NCBI GenBank assembly: GCA_904501935.1
Contig: CAJGDA010000105.1
Coordinates: 1 to 5,221, forward strand
DNA from: an uncultured Methanobrevibacter sp.
GTDB taxonomy: Archaea > Methanobacteriota > Methanobacteria > Methanobacteriales > Methanobacteriaceae
Reading direction: 5' to 3'
Length of the DNA stretch: 5,221 nucleotides
The translations under genes and the position numbers were made by a program. The first letter of the stretch is position 1. The number at the start of each line of letters is the position of its first letter. Under the pieces are notes generated by a model. The model had not been told where the DNA came from and made no database searches. It saw only the letters and a list, made by a program, of their open reading frames with translations. Below are positions 1-5,221 of the stretch, piece by piece.

Positions 1-2181
1 GAGTTCTGCGATGCAATTGGATGTGCTAAATGTATTGTCATGGGAGGAGAGCAATTCTCAGCAAAAGCATTCAACGGAGTTAAAAAATACTGTGATGCAA
101 CAATCTACAACAGTTACGGACCGACCGAAGCAACAATAGCTTCAAACTACAAGGAAATAACCAATCCAGAAAACATCACAATCGGAAAAGCCCTTAAAAA
201 CTACGTAACTGAAGTAAGAGACATTGACGGTAAGCTTCTGCCTCAAGGCGTAATGGGAGAACTTTACATTGGAGGTGTCGGTGTAGGTAAAGGATACTAC
301 AATATGCCGGACAAAACCAGAGAGGTGTACTTGACTATTGATGATATTCCATATTACAAGAGTGGGGATTATGCAATCGAGCTTCCTGACGGAGACATAG
401 ACATCAAAGGAAGAATCGACAACCAAATCAAACTCAGAGGACTGAGAATAGAAATCGGAGAAATCGAATCCAACATATCCAATTTCTCTAACATTAAGCA
501 GAATGTTGTAGTAATCAAGGAAATCAGAAATAACGAACACCTATGCGCATACTTCACAGCAGAAGGTAAAATCAACAAGGATGAGCTTAAATCCTACTTA
601 AGTGAAAGGCTTACACAATACATGGTTCCAACAGTCTTTATGCAGATTGACGAGATGCCACAGACCCCTAACGGAAAAACTGATGTGAAAGCATTGCCTG
701 AGCCTAAACTGGAATTGACATATGTAGCTCCTAAAAACAAGCTTGAACAGACAATCTGTGCAATATATTCATCAATTCTGGATATAGAAATAGTTGGTGC
801 AGAGGATAACTTCTTTGAAATAGGTGGAACATCACTTATCGCATCCAAACTTATCATCGAGCTACTAAAACAAGATTATGATGTGAAATATGACGACATC
901 TTTAGAAATCAAACCCCAAGAAAAATGGCCAGTTTCCTATCCGGTGATGAAATAGATGATGATTTGGATGTGGACATCATTGAAAACTATGACTACACCA
1001 AAATCAACAAGCTTCTCGAGGAAAATAACTTTGAAAACTTTGCCAAAGGCAAAAACATTGAATTGGGCAATGTACTTCTGACTGGAGTTACCGGTTTCAT
1101 GGGTATCCATGTTTTATACGAATACATTAAAAATGAAGATGGAACCATATACTGTATGTTAAGAAAAGGTCAATTCGACACTTGTGAAGAACGCTTAATA
1201 GATTTAATGAATTACTACTATGAAGAGGACTTCACAGACCTAATAGGATCACGCATAATCTTAAGTGAAGGAGACATAACCAACCTGGATGACTTCAAAA
1301 AGCTTGATAATTATCAAATCGATACAATAATCAACTGTGCAGCTATTGTAAAACACTACACTCACGATGATTATATCTTTAGAGTTAATGTTGACGGTGT
1401 AATCAACGGACTTGAATATGCCGAAGCAAACAACATTACTTATGTCCAGATATCAACCACAAGTGTCCTGGATGAATTTACAGAGGATACAGACATTTCA
1501 GATGTTCACTGTGATGAAAAAACACTCTACTGGGGACAAGACCTGTCCAACAAATACCTGAACAGTAAGTTCCTTGCAGAAAGAATGGTTCTTGAAAAGG
1601 CATTGAACGGCCTTAATGTGAAAATCATCAGGGTAGGAAACCTCATGGCACGTCAATCTGACGGAAGATTCCAGAAAAACTTTGATACCAATGCTTTCCT
1701 AAACGGTATTAAAGCCATTAAAAACTTGAAGGCCACTATTCCTGAAATATCTGAAGAGGTTGTTGAATTGAGCCCAATAGATTATGTGGCGAAAGCAACT
1801 CTTGAACTTGCAAAAACACCAAAAGAATGTACAGTATTCCATGCAGTCAGTGACAAATTAATACCTACTAGCGACATAATTGATGTATTGAATTCATTTG
1901 GATTCGGCATTGAGGAAGTCACACCTGAAGAGTTTAGAAAAATCTATGAACAGAACATGGATGAAAACATTCAGGGAATTATTACAGCTGATTTAACCAT
2001 TGATGATTTTACTGAAGATGATAAAGAAACTGGACCTGTTGAAAGTGACAGCGGTGAACTTGTCATGATGAATCAGACACTTGAAATCCTCAAAACATTT
2101 GGATTCACCTGGCCGGAATGTGGTAAAGATTATCTTACACGATTTATAAAACATTTAATAGAAGTAAAATATTTTGATTAA
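1..2181 (+). CDS. Nonribosomal peptide synthetase, C-terminal end (adenylation-thiolation-reductase), 5' partial
   Basis: This is the last 726 codons of a multidomain NRPS; the frame is open to base 1, so the ATG at 40 is internal. Residues are counted from base 1. The adenylation domain, which activates one amino acid as aminoacyl-AMP, shows motifs A5 (NSYGPTE, 37-43), A6 (GELYIGG, 86-92), A7 (YKSGD, 119-123), A8 (GRIDNQIKLRG onward, 137-156), A9 (YMVP, 207-210) and A10 (NGK, 224-226, with the catalytic Lys at 226). A thiolation domain follows with DNFFEIGGTSL; Ser278 (bases 832-834) is the phosphopantetheine site. The rest is a short-chain-dehydrogenase-like thioester reductase: nucleotide-binding GVTGFMG (362-368), STTS (485-488), YLNSK with Tyr519 and Lys523, and RVGNL (544-548). 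Such domains release the bound peptide as an aldehyde or alcohol using NAD(P)H. No thioesterase or epimerase is seen. All visible key residues are intact, so it looks functional. The number of upstream modules and the product are unknown. The protein is probably cytoplasmic and co-transcribed with the MATE gene downstream. Confidence 0.95.
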   Translation, partial: EFCDAIGCAKCIVMGGEQFSAKAFNGVKKYCDATIYNSYGPTEATIASNYKEITNPENITIGKALKNYVTEVRDIDGKLLPQGVMGELYIGGVGVGKGYYNMPDKTREVYLTIDDIPYYKSGDYAIELPDGDIDIKGRIDNQIKLRGLRIEIGEIESNISNFSNIKQNVVVIKEIRNNEHLCAYFTAEGKINKDELKSYLSERLTQYMVPTVFMQIDEMPQTPNGKTDVKALPEPKLELTYVAPKNKLEQTICAIYSSILDIEIVGAEDNFFEIGGTSLIASKLIIELLKQDYDVKYDDIFRNQTPRKMASFLSGDEIDDDLDVDIIENYDYTKINKLLEENNFENFAKGKNIELGNVLLTGVTGFMGIHVLYEYIKNEDGTIYCMLRKGQFDTCEERLIDLMNYYYEEDFTDLIGSRIILSEGDITNLDDFKKLDNYQIDTIINCAAIVKHYTHDDYIFRVNVDGVINGLEYAEANNITYVQISTTSVLDEFTEDTDISDVHCDEKTLYWGQDLSNKYLNSKFLAERMVLEKALNGLNVKIIRVGNLMARQSDGRFQKNFDTNAFLNGIKAIKNLKATIPEISEEVVELSPIDYVAKATLELAKTPKECTVFHAVSDKLIPTSDIIDVLNSFGFGIEEVTPEEFRKIYEQNMDENIQGIITADLTIDDFTEDDKETGPVESDSGELVMMNQTLEILKTFGFTWPECGKDYLTRFIKHLIEVKYFD
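278..708 (+). other. Adenylation domain C-terminal portion (motifs A6-A10)
   Basis: This stretch is the C-terminal part of the adenylation domain, from just after motif A6 to beyond A10. Motif A8, with the hinge Asp in GRID and the RGLRIEIGE segment, links the large core to the small swinging subdomain. The A10 lysine in NGKTD is the residue expected to contact the carboxylate and the adenylate. Nothing is missing or frameshifted. Motifs A1-A4 and most of the substrate-pocket residues lie left of the window. Confidence 0.85.
733..936 (+). other. Peptidyl carrier (thiolation) domain of the last NRPS module
   Basis: This is a domain of roughly 65-70 residues with the core DNFFEIGGTSL. The serine codon at 832-834 is the predicted 4'-phosphopantetheine attachment site, which needs a separate phosphopantetheinyl transferase; none is encoded in this window. 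An acidic linker rich in Asp and Glu (about bases 945-990) joins it to the reductase domain. The domain boundaries are estimates from motif spacing. Confidence 0.85.
1066..2172 (+). other. Terminal thioester reductase domain (NAD(P)H-dependent release)
   Basis: This is an extended short-chain dehydrogenase/reductase fold of about 365 residues, of the type found at the end of Lys2, carboxylic acid reductases and reductively terminating NRPSs. Visible elements in order are the Rossmann glycine motif TGVTGFMG, GDITN, INCAAIVKHY, the VNVDG segment, STTS for the catalytic Thr/Ser, YLNSK for the catalytic Tyr and Lys, RVGNL followed by DGRFQ, and ELSPIDYVA. It takes the place of the usual thioesterase. 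Whether it stops at the aldehyde (two electrons) or goes on to the alcohol (four electrons) cannot be told from the motifs. Confidence 0.9.
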
Positions 2182-2185
2182 GGAG
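2180..2185 (+). promoter_or_regulatory. Ribosome binding site deciding the MATE start
   Basis: The hexamer AAGGAG overlaps the NRPS stop codon (TAA, 2179-2181). It lies 7 bases before the ATG at 2193 but only 1 base before the in-frame ATG at 2187. Shine-Dalgarno spacing therefore favours 2193. The overlap with the upstream stop suggests translational coupling and a shared transcript. Confidence 0.75.
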
Positions 2186-2192
2186 AATGAAG

Positions 2193-3872
2193 ATGGATTT
2201 TAAAATAGCGGATAGTAAATTCAAAGAATTATTAATACCAAGCCTGCTTCTAGTCATGGCTTTGAACATAAGTTCTGTTGTTGATAGCTTTTTTGTTGGT
2301 TCATTTATTGGTCCAAATGCAGTTGCTGCAATTGAACTTTTAGAACCTGTAATTTTATTAATGACTGTTTTTGAATGGTTATTTGGACTTGGAGGGCAAA
2401 TTATTTCAATAAATAAAAAATCTGAATTTGATATTGATGGAAGTAATCGGTACTTTACAACATCAATGGTCGTGTCATTTATTGCATCATTGATAATGGC
2501 TGGTGTATGCTTTTTCTTCATGGACCCTCTGGCTACACTTTTAGGTTCCTCACAAGCTACAAAACCTCTCGTATTGCAGTATTCTACATTTTTATTTGGA
2601 TGTTTTGTTGTGTCTACAATAGCTTCAGTGCTTACACAGTATATCCGTGTGGATGACCAGCCAAACTTTGCATCAGCAGTTATCATTGTAGCTAATGTAA
2701 TCAATATCATCCTGGATTATGTATTTCTGTCCTCAGGCATGGGTATGACTTCCGCATCACTCGCATCATTTATAGGATATACATTGTGCCTTGTATTATG
2801 TTTATGGTATATCCGCAATCCAAAAAGAACATTCAGATTTGTTCGCTCAGCACTTGAAATTAAAACTTTCCTTAAAACAACATGGAAAATGACTAAGGTT
2901 GGTTTTCCAGGTGCTAGTATGGGAATCTTTGATGTTATATTCGTCTATATAATGAACAGATTCTTAGGTTTAACATTAGGAGACCTCGGACTGACTACTT
3001 ACATGTTGTGTATGGATATATTGGTAATCGGAAGTATTGTTGATGTTGGAATTTCAGAAACATTGACATCCATAGTTCCTGTATATTATACAAAGCATGA
3101 TTATGTGAATTTGAATCATTTGATTAGGATTTCACTTATAATTGCAGGAATCTGTGCAGTAATATTGACAGTATTCGTATGGGTCTGGCCAGAAGGATTT
3201 TTGGCACTTTACGGATTCAACAAAATGGAAATTGCTGACTTCGTAATAAATGCACTTAAACTATATTCACTCTTCTTTATAGTATCCGTACTTCCTAGCC
3301 TGCTGATATTCTACTACGAAGCCATTGAACGGTCTGCCCTTTCAACTGTGTTTTCCGTGCTTTACACCCTCGTACTCCCATTGATTTGTGTAATTGGATT
3401 ATATAATCTGATTGGATCAAACGGAATATGGTTAGGATTCCCAATATCATGTTTACTAACAATAATTATCATCTACATCACCGTTAAAGTTATTCAAAGA
3501 AGGGAACCAAAATACAGTGGCCTATTCTTCATCGAAGAGGACCTGATGGATAAAACTAAAAACTTTGTACTTACAGACAATAATTTGAGAGCAAAAGAAG
3601 AATGTTTAGAGCACCTGAAAAATCTGAATGCCGGTGATGAATTCTGCAATAATGTCAATAAAATCTTTGATGTTATTTTTGACACAATTCCTCACGGTAA
3701 ATATGTGGAAGTATTAGTTATAGATTATGATGACAACATCCATGTTGACATCAAATACGATGGAGATAAGGAAACTCTTGAACATCTAAAACATAACTTC
3801 CCAGAAGGCCTTTTCAAATATGCAGAAGTTTTAGGATTCAATACCATAGAATACGTTAAGGTCAAAAGCTAA
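2193..3872 (+). CDS. MATE-family efflux transporter with fused C-terminal RsbW/HATPase-like domain
   Basis: This predicted inner-membrane antiporter has 559 residues from the ATG at 2193; an ATG at 2187 would add two residues. MATE proteins expel organic compounds in exchange for Na+ or H+. Residues about 12-435 hold roughly 12 hydrophobic segments in two halves. The segment near 167-192 (NVINIILDYVFL, then GMGMTSASLAS) matches the typical MATE pattern N-x-x-LDY-x-F followed by a small-residue helix. A MATE transporter usually ends at about 440-460 residues; this one continues with a soluble, charged tail from about 439 to 559. The tail's order of elements resembles an anti-sigma-factor-kinase (RsbW-like) ATPase fold: FDVIFDTIPHG near 492-502, a VEVLVIDYDDNIHVDIKYDG strand pair near 505-524, then a helix. 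The usual catalytic Glu and Asn are not conserved. The gene starts 11 bases after the NRPS stop, so exporting the NRPS product is the simplest role, but the substrate is inferred from context only. MATE assignment is firm; the tail assignment is tentative. Confidence 0.9.
   Translation: MDFKIADSKFKELLIPSLLLVMALNISSVVDSFFVGSFIGPNAVAAIELLEPVILLMTVFEWLFGLGGQIISINKKSEFDIDGSNRYFTTSMVVSFIASLIMAGVCFFFMDPLATLLGSSQATKPLVLQYSTFLFGCFVVSTIASVLTQYIRVDDQPNFASAVIIVANVINIILDYVFLSSGMGMTSASLASFIGYTLCLVLCLWYIRNPKRTFRFVRSALEIKTFLKTTWKMTKVGFPGASMGIFDVIFVYIMNRFLGLTLGDLGLTTYMLCMDILVIGSIVDVGISETLTSIVPVYYTKHDYVNLNHLIRISLIIAGICAVILTVFVWVWPEGFLALYGFNKMEIADFVINALKLYSLFFIVSVLPSLLIFYYEAIERSALSTVFSVLYTLVLPLICVIGLYNLIGSNGIWLGFPISCLLTIIIIYITVKVIQRREPKYSGLFFIEEDLMDKTKNFVLTDNNLRAKEECLEHLKNLNAGDEFCNNVNKIFDVIFDTIPHGKYVEVLVIDYDDNIHVDIKYDGDKETLEHLKHNFPEGLFKYAEVLGFNTIEYVKVKS
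3507..3869 (+). other. C-terminal soluble domain of the MATE protein (degenerate HATPase/RsbW-like, tentative)
   Basis: About 120 residues follow the last membrane helix. They are hydrophilic, with no signal or membrane segment. The pattern is a first strand (NFVLTDNN), a long helix (RAKEECLEHLKNLN), a second helix (FCNNVNKIFDVIFDTIPHG), two beta strands with an acidic turn, a KYDG corner, and a final helix and strand. This order resembles GHKL ATPases of the RsbW type, where the second helix normally reads E-E-x-x-x-N-x-x-x-H-G. Here the HG is kept but Asp or a hydrophobic residue stands where Glu and Asn are expected, so ATP binding is doubtful. It could equally be an unrelated alpha/beta regulatory domain. 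Confidence 0.4.
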
Positions 3873-3892
3873 ATATTTAGATGTGAATTATA

Positions 3893-3898
3893 TTTTTT
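3893..3898 (+). terminator. Oligo-T terminator after the MATE gene
   Basis: A run of six T lies 20 bases after the MATE stop. Archaeal RNA polymerase commonly terminates at such oligo-T tracts without needing a hairpin. The run also forms the left arm of a 7-bp A/T stem (TTTTTTA, loop ATATA, TAAAAAA, 3893-3911), whose right arm supplies the oligo-T on the other strand. The site may therefore work in both directions. Confidence 0.45.
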
Positions 3899-3905
3899 AA
3901 TATAT

Positions 3906-3942
3906 AAAAAAAGAATTCTGAGATTTATATAATCTCAGAATT
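3906..3942 (-). terminator. Minus-strand intrinsic-type terminator: perfect 12-bp hairpin plus T7
   Basis: AATTCTGAGATT (3914-3925) and AATCTCAGAATT (3931-3942) are perfect inverted complements separated by the five bases TATAT. Read on the minus strand, the hairpin is followed by one C and then seven T (bases 3912-3906), the classic stem plus U-tract layout. On the plus strand no T-run follows, so it is oriented for transcription coming from the right. It lies about 295 bases beyond the ATPase stop, and another terminator-like element lies nearer that gene, so it may serve a different small transcript. Confidence 0.55.
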
Positions 3943-3945
3943 AAA

Positions 3946-3999
3946 GTCTTCTGCAGTTTCAGTGTCTTCTACACCTCAAACTCAGACATGAGTACACCT
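3946..3999. repeat. Two sets of short direct repeats
   Basis: GTCTTCT occurs at 3946-3952 and 3964-3970 (18 bases apart). TACACCT occurs at 3970-3976 and 3993-3999 (23 bases apart). ACTCA-GACA-TGAGT, a 5-bp stem at 3980-3993, sits between the second pair. The copies are exact but short, and chance occurrence in AT-rich DNA cannot be excluded. Their clustering beside the hairpin is the reason for listing them. Confidence 0.35.
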
Positions 4000-4110
4000 T
4001 AAAATATTTTTTAATTGATAATTAATTAATTGGGCATTAATGGCCTATTATTTATTTGAAAGGTAATAAATCAATTTTGTTCCTGGTTTAATATACTTAA
4101 ATCTAAGTGA

Positions 4111-4127
4111 ATACGAACAATTCGTAT
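4111..4127. repeat. Perfect 7-bp inverted repeat ATACGAA-CAA-TTCGTAT
   Basis: Two 7-base arms match perfectly around a 3-base centre. The symmetry and 17-base size suit either a small hairpin or a binding site for a dimeric regulator. It lies between the convergent genes, just past the minus-strand terminator candidate at 4137-4165, where an operator would control no obvious promoter. An RNA hairpin at a transcript end is the more economical reading. Confidence 0.45.
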
Positions 4128-4136
4128 AAAACTTAT

Positions 4137-4165
4137 AAAAAAGTTCCGATGCTCATCGATTCGGA
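4137..4165 (-). terminator. Minus-strand terminator candidate nearest the ATPase gene
   Basis: On the minus strand TCCGA (4165-4161) can pair with TCGGA (4149-4145) across an 11-base loop, followed by A, C and six T (4142-4137). An alternative inner stem, CGAT with ATCG around GAGC, overlaps it. The element is 72 bases beyond the ATPase stop, a sensible place for that gene's transcript to end. The stem is short, so the oligo-T run is the stronger part of the evidence. Confidence 0.4.
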
Positions 4166-4236
4166 CCAGTAACTCCAATAGATAATATTTTGTAATACTT
4201 ATAAGATTTTAAAAGACAAACCAAACTAATGCTTAA

Positions 4237-5221
4237 TTAAATACTTCTAAATGGATATATTCCATTCTTTTCATAACTATTCTGAAGCCAGTAGGCGAGT
4301 ATTGGATCAGAAATTTGGTATTTGTCATTTGCATATTCAATTAAGTCAAAATCAAGCAGGCGATTCAATGGCCTATTAAGTGATCCACTAGTAACTTCTA
4401 ATGTGTTAGCTATTTCAATTCTCTTTTTAGGATTGTCAAGTAAAGAAATTATTATTTTCTGTTCTTGAAATGTTAATTTAGACCACATGAATACGAAATG
4501 TACTGCAAGATAGTCAATCGAATCTTTAAATAATTCAATGATATTATTTTCTGTTAGGGTTATGCTTTCCGGGAGAATTTTTGCAAATATATTGATGTAA
4601 TAAGGTATTCCTCGAGTGCATTTATAAAATCTTTCAAATCCATCATCATCCAGCAATATGTTTCTTGGAATTGATTCAATGTATTCCCTTGTTGTTTGTT
4701 TTGAAAATGGATGGATTTCAATTGTTAGCATTCTTCCTCCAAATGCACCTTCCTTTCCATTTAAATCATTGATTAAACTGTCTTTTAAACTCATGCTTCC
4801 GCAAAATAAGTATGCAACATTTTTTTGGTTTTGAATGAAGCTGCGCATATACCATAAAAATTTGTCCACATCGTCTAAATCTTTAATCAATTGGATTTCA
4901 TCAATGAAAATGAATACTCCTTTTAATTTATCGCTATTGTCTTCATAAATTTTTTGGGGCAATTCCATTACAAAATCTGCTAATCTTGCATAATTTTCCT
5001 CACTTTCAAAGATGGGTACTGGAATGTGTTCATAGGATAAAATCTTATCTATTTTGAATTTATTTGTTTTAAAGTATTTTTCTATTTTTTTGTCAACTGT
5101 TCTTAAACCGAATTCCTTCGAAGCTTTTATTATTGCATCATAGATGATTTTGATTATGCTGCCTCGACTTAGCTTTTTTTGTTGGTATGCATTACTTCTT
5201 GACAAATCAATATCTACTACC
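4237..5221 (-). CDS. Archaeal AAA ATPase with C-terminal winged helix, 5' partial
   Basis: The minus-strand frame is open to the right edge. Before the TTG at 5205 it reads VVDID, the strand that in this family comes shortly after the P-loop, so TTG at 5205 is an internal Leu and the true start and Walker A lie beyond 5221. Residues are numbered from that TTG. Walker B is GVFIFIDEIQ (96-105). It is followed by a sensor-like strand, YLFCGSMS (132-139), the segment GRMLTIEIHPFS (157-168) typical of the archaeal ATPase (PF01637-like) group, and a lid region with YKCTRGIPYYINIF (194-207). Residues about 245-306 form a winged helix (IEIANTLEVTSGSLNRPLNRL), ending in YQISDPILAYWL, an ending typical of these proteins. 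They are NTPases of mostly unknown task, possibly DNA- or partner-binding. The gene is convergent with the MATE gene and not part of its operon. Codons are A/T-rich with no frameshift. Confidence 0.88.
   Translation of the reverse strand, partial: VVDIDLSRSNAYQQKKLSRGSIIKIIYDAIIKASKEFGLRTVDKKIEKYFKTNKFKIDKILSYEHIPVPIFESEENYARLADFVMELPQKIYEDNSDKLKGVFIFIDEIQLIKDLDDVDKFLWYMRSFIQNQKNVAYLFCGSMSLKDSLINDLNGKEGAFGGRMLTIEIHPFSKQTTREYIESIPRNILLDDDGFERFYKCTRGIPYYINIFAKILPESITLTENNIIELFKDSIDYLAVHFVFMWSKLTFQEQKIIISLLDNPKKRIEIANTLEVTSGSLNRPLNRLLDFDLIEYANDKYQISDPILAYWLQNSYEKNGIYPFRSI

Larger units (their letters stand above)
3873..4236. other. Convergent intergenic region, 364 bases, no full gene
   Basis: No frame on either strand looks like a complete gene. 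The region holds an oligo-T tract just after the MATE stop, two minus-strand hairpin-plus-oligo-T signals, a 7-bp inverted repeat at 4111-4127, two sets of 7-bp direct repeats at 3946-3999, and several A/T palindromes such as AATTAATTAATT (4020-4031) and a 14-base near-palindrome with CATTAATG at its centre (4032-4045). A minus-strand reading frame (3925-3975) ends in a stop inside the first hairpin and may be a gene remnant. I see no tRNA, rRNA, CRISPR or transposon end. Confidence 0.7.

Noticed and set aside
40..42. ATG as the start of the NRPS gene
   Set aside because: The frame is open upstream to base 1, and this Met lies inside the adenylation domain just before GGEQFS, so it is internal.
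142..857. Several minus-strand open frames of 69-132 codons within the NRPS
   Set aside because: They overlap conserved adenylation and carrier motifs on the plus strand and read as low-complexity shadows.
2144..2710. 188-codon open frame on the minus strand
   Set aside because: It is antisense to the NRPS end and the MATE N-terminus, has no recognisable domain, and both overlapping plus-strand genes are clearly real.
3908..3991. Plus-strand short frame ending in SSAVSVSSTPQTQT
   Set aside because: It has no start codon or ribosome site, includes the hairpin arms, and is of a length expected by chance.
4133..4140. TTATAAAA as an archaeal TATA box on the plus strand
   Set aside because: No plus-strand gene follows it. 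The A-run is better explained as the oligo-T of a minus-strand terminator.
4141..4170. tRNA T-arm-like or box C-like sequence (TCGATTCGGACCA; CGATGAG on the other strand)
   Set aside because: No acceptor, D or anticodon stems can be built around it, and no matching box D is properly spaced.
5203..5205. TTG as the start of the ATPase gene
   Set aside because: The frame continues to the window edge with VVDID, a typical internal strand of this ATPase family, and the Walker A that must precede it is not in the window.

Overview
This AT-rich window most likely comes from a methanogenic archaeon of the Methanobrevibacter/Methanosphaera type. Three things point there, none of them proof: strong A/T bias in codons and spacers, an archaeal-style AAA ATPase with a C-terminal winged helix, and a nonribosomal peptide synthetase (NRPS) ending in a thioester reductase next to a MATE exporter. 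From memory, that last arrangement is described in rumen Methanobrevibacter. A low-GC Firmicute cannot be excluded from sequence alone.

Layout: (1) 1-2181, plus strand, is the 3' end of an NRPS gene that is open at the left edge. It holds the C-terminal part of an adenylation domain, a carrier (thiolation) domain and a complete terminal NAD(P)H-dependent reductase domain. (2) 2193-3872, plus strand, starts 11 bases after the NRPS stop and encodes a MATE-family transporter with about 12 membrane segments, plus an unusual ~120-residue soluble C-terminal domain that looks like a degenerate RsbW-type (HATPase) fold. (3) 3873-4236 is a 364-base spacer between convergent genes. It is rich in inverted repeats and holds oligo-T termination signals for both strands, a 7-bp inverted repeat, short direct repeats and a possible remnant of a tiny minus-strand gene. 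(4) 4237-5221, minus strand, is the 3' part of an archaeal AAA ATPase gene that runs off the right edge. Its Walker A lies outside the window.

Genes 1 and 2 look like one operon. The synthetase adds its last residue, and the reductase releases the peptide as an aldehyde or alcohol instead of an acid. The MATE protein is the natural candidate for export of the product or for self-protection. The ATPase gene faces the other way and is probably a separate unit. The strongest leads are the reductive-release NRPS and exporter pair and the exporter's fused regulatory-looking tail. The product and the tail's function cannot be read from this window.
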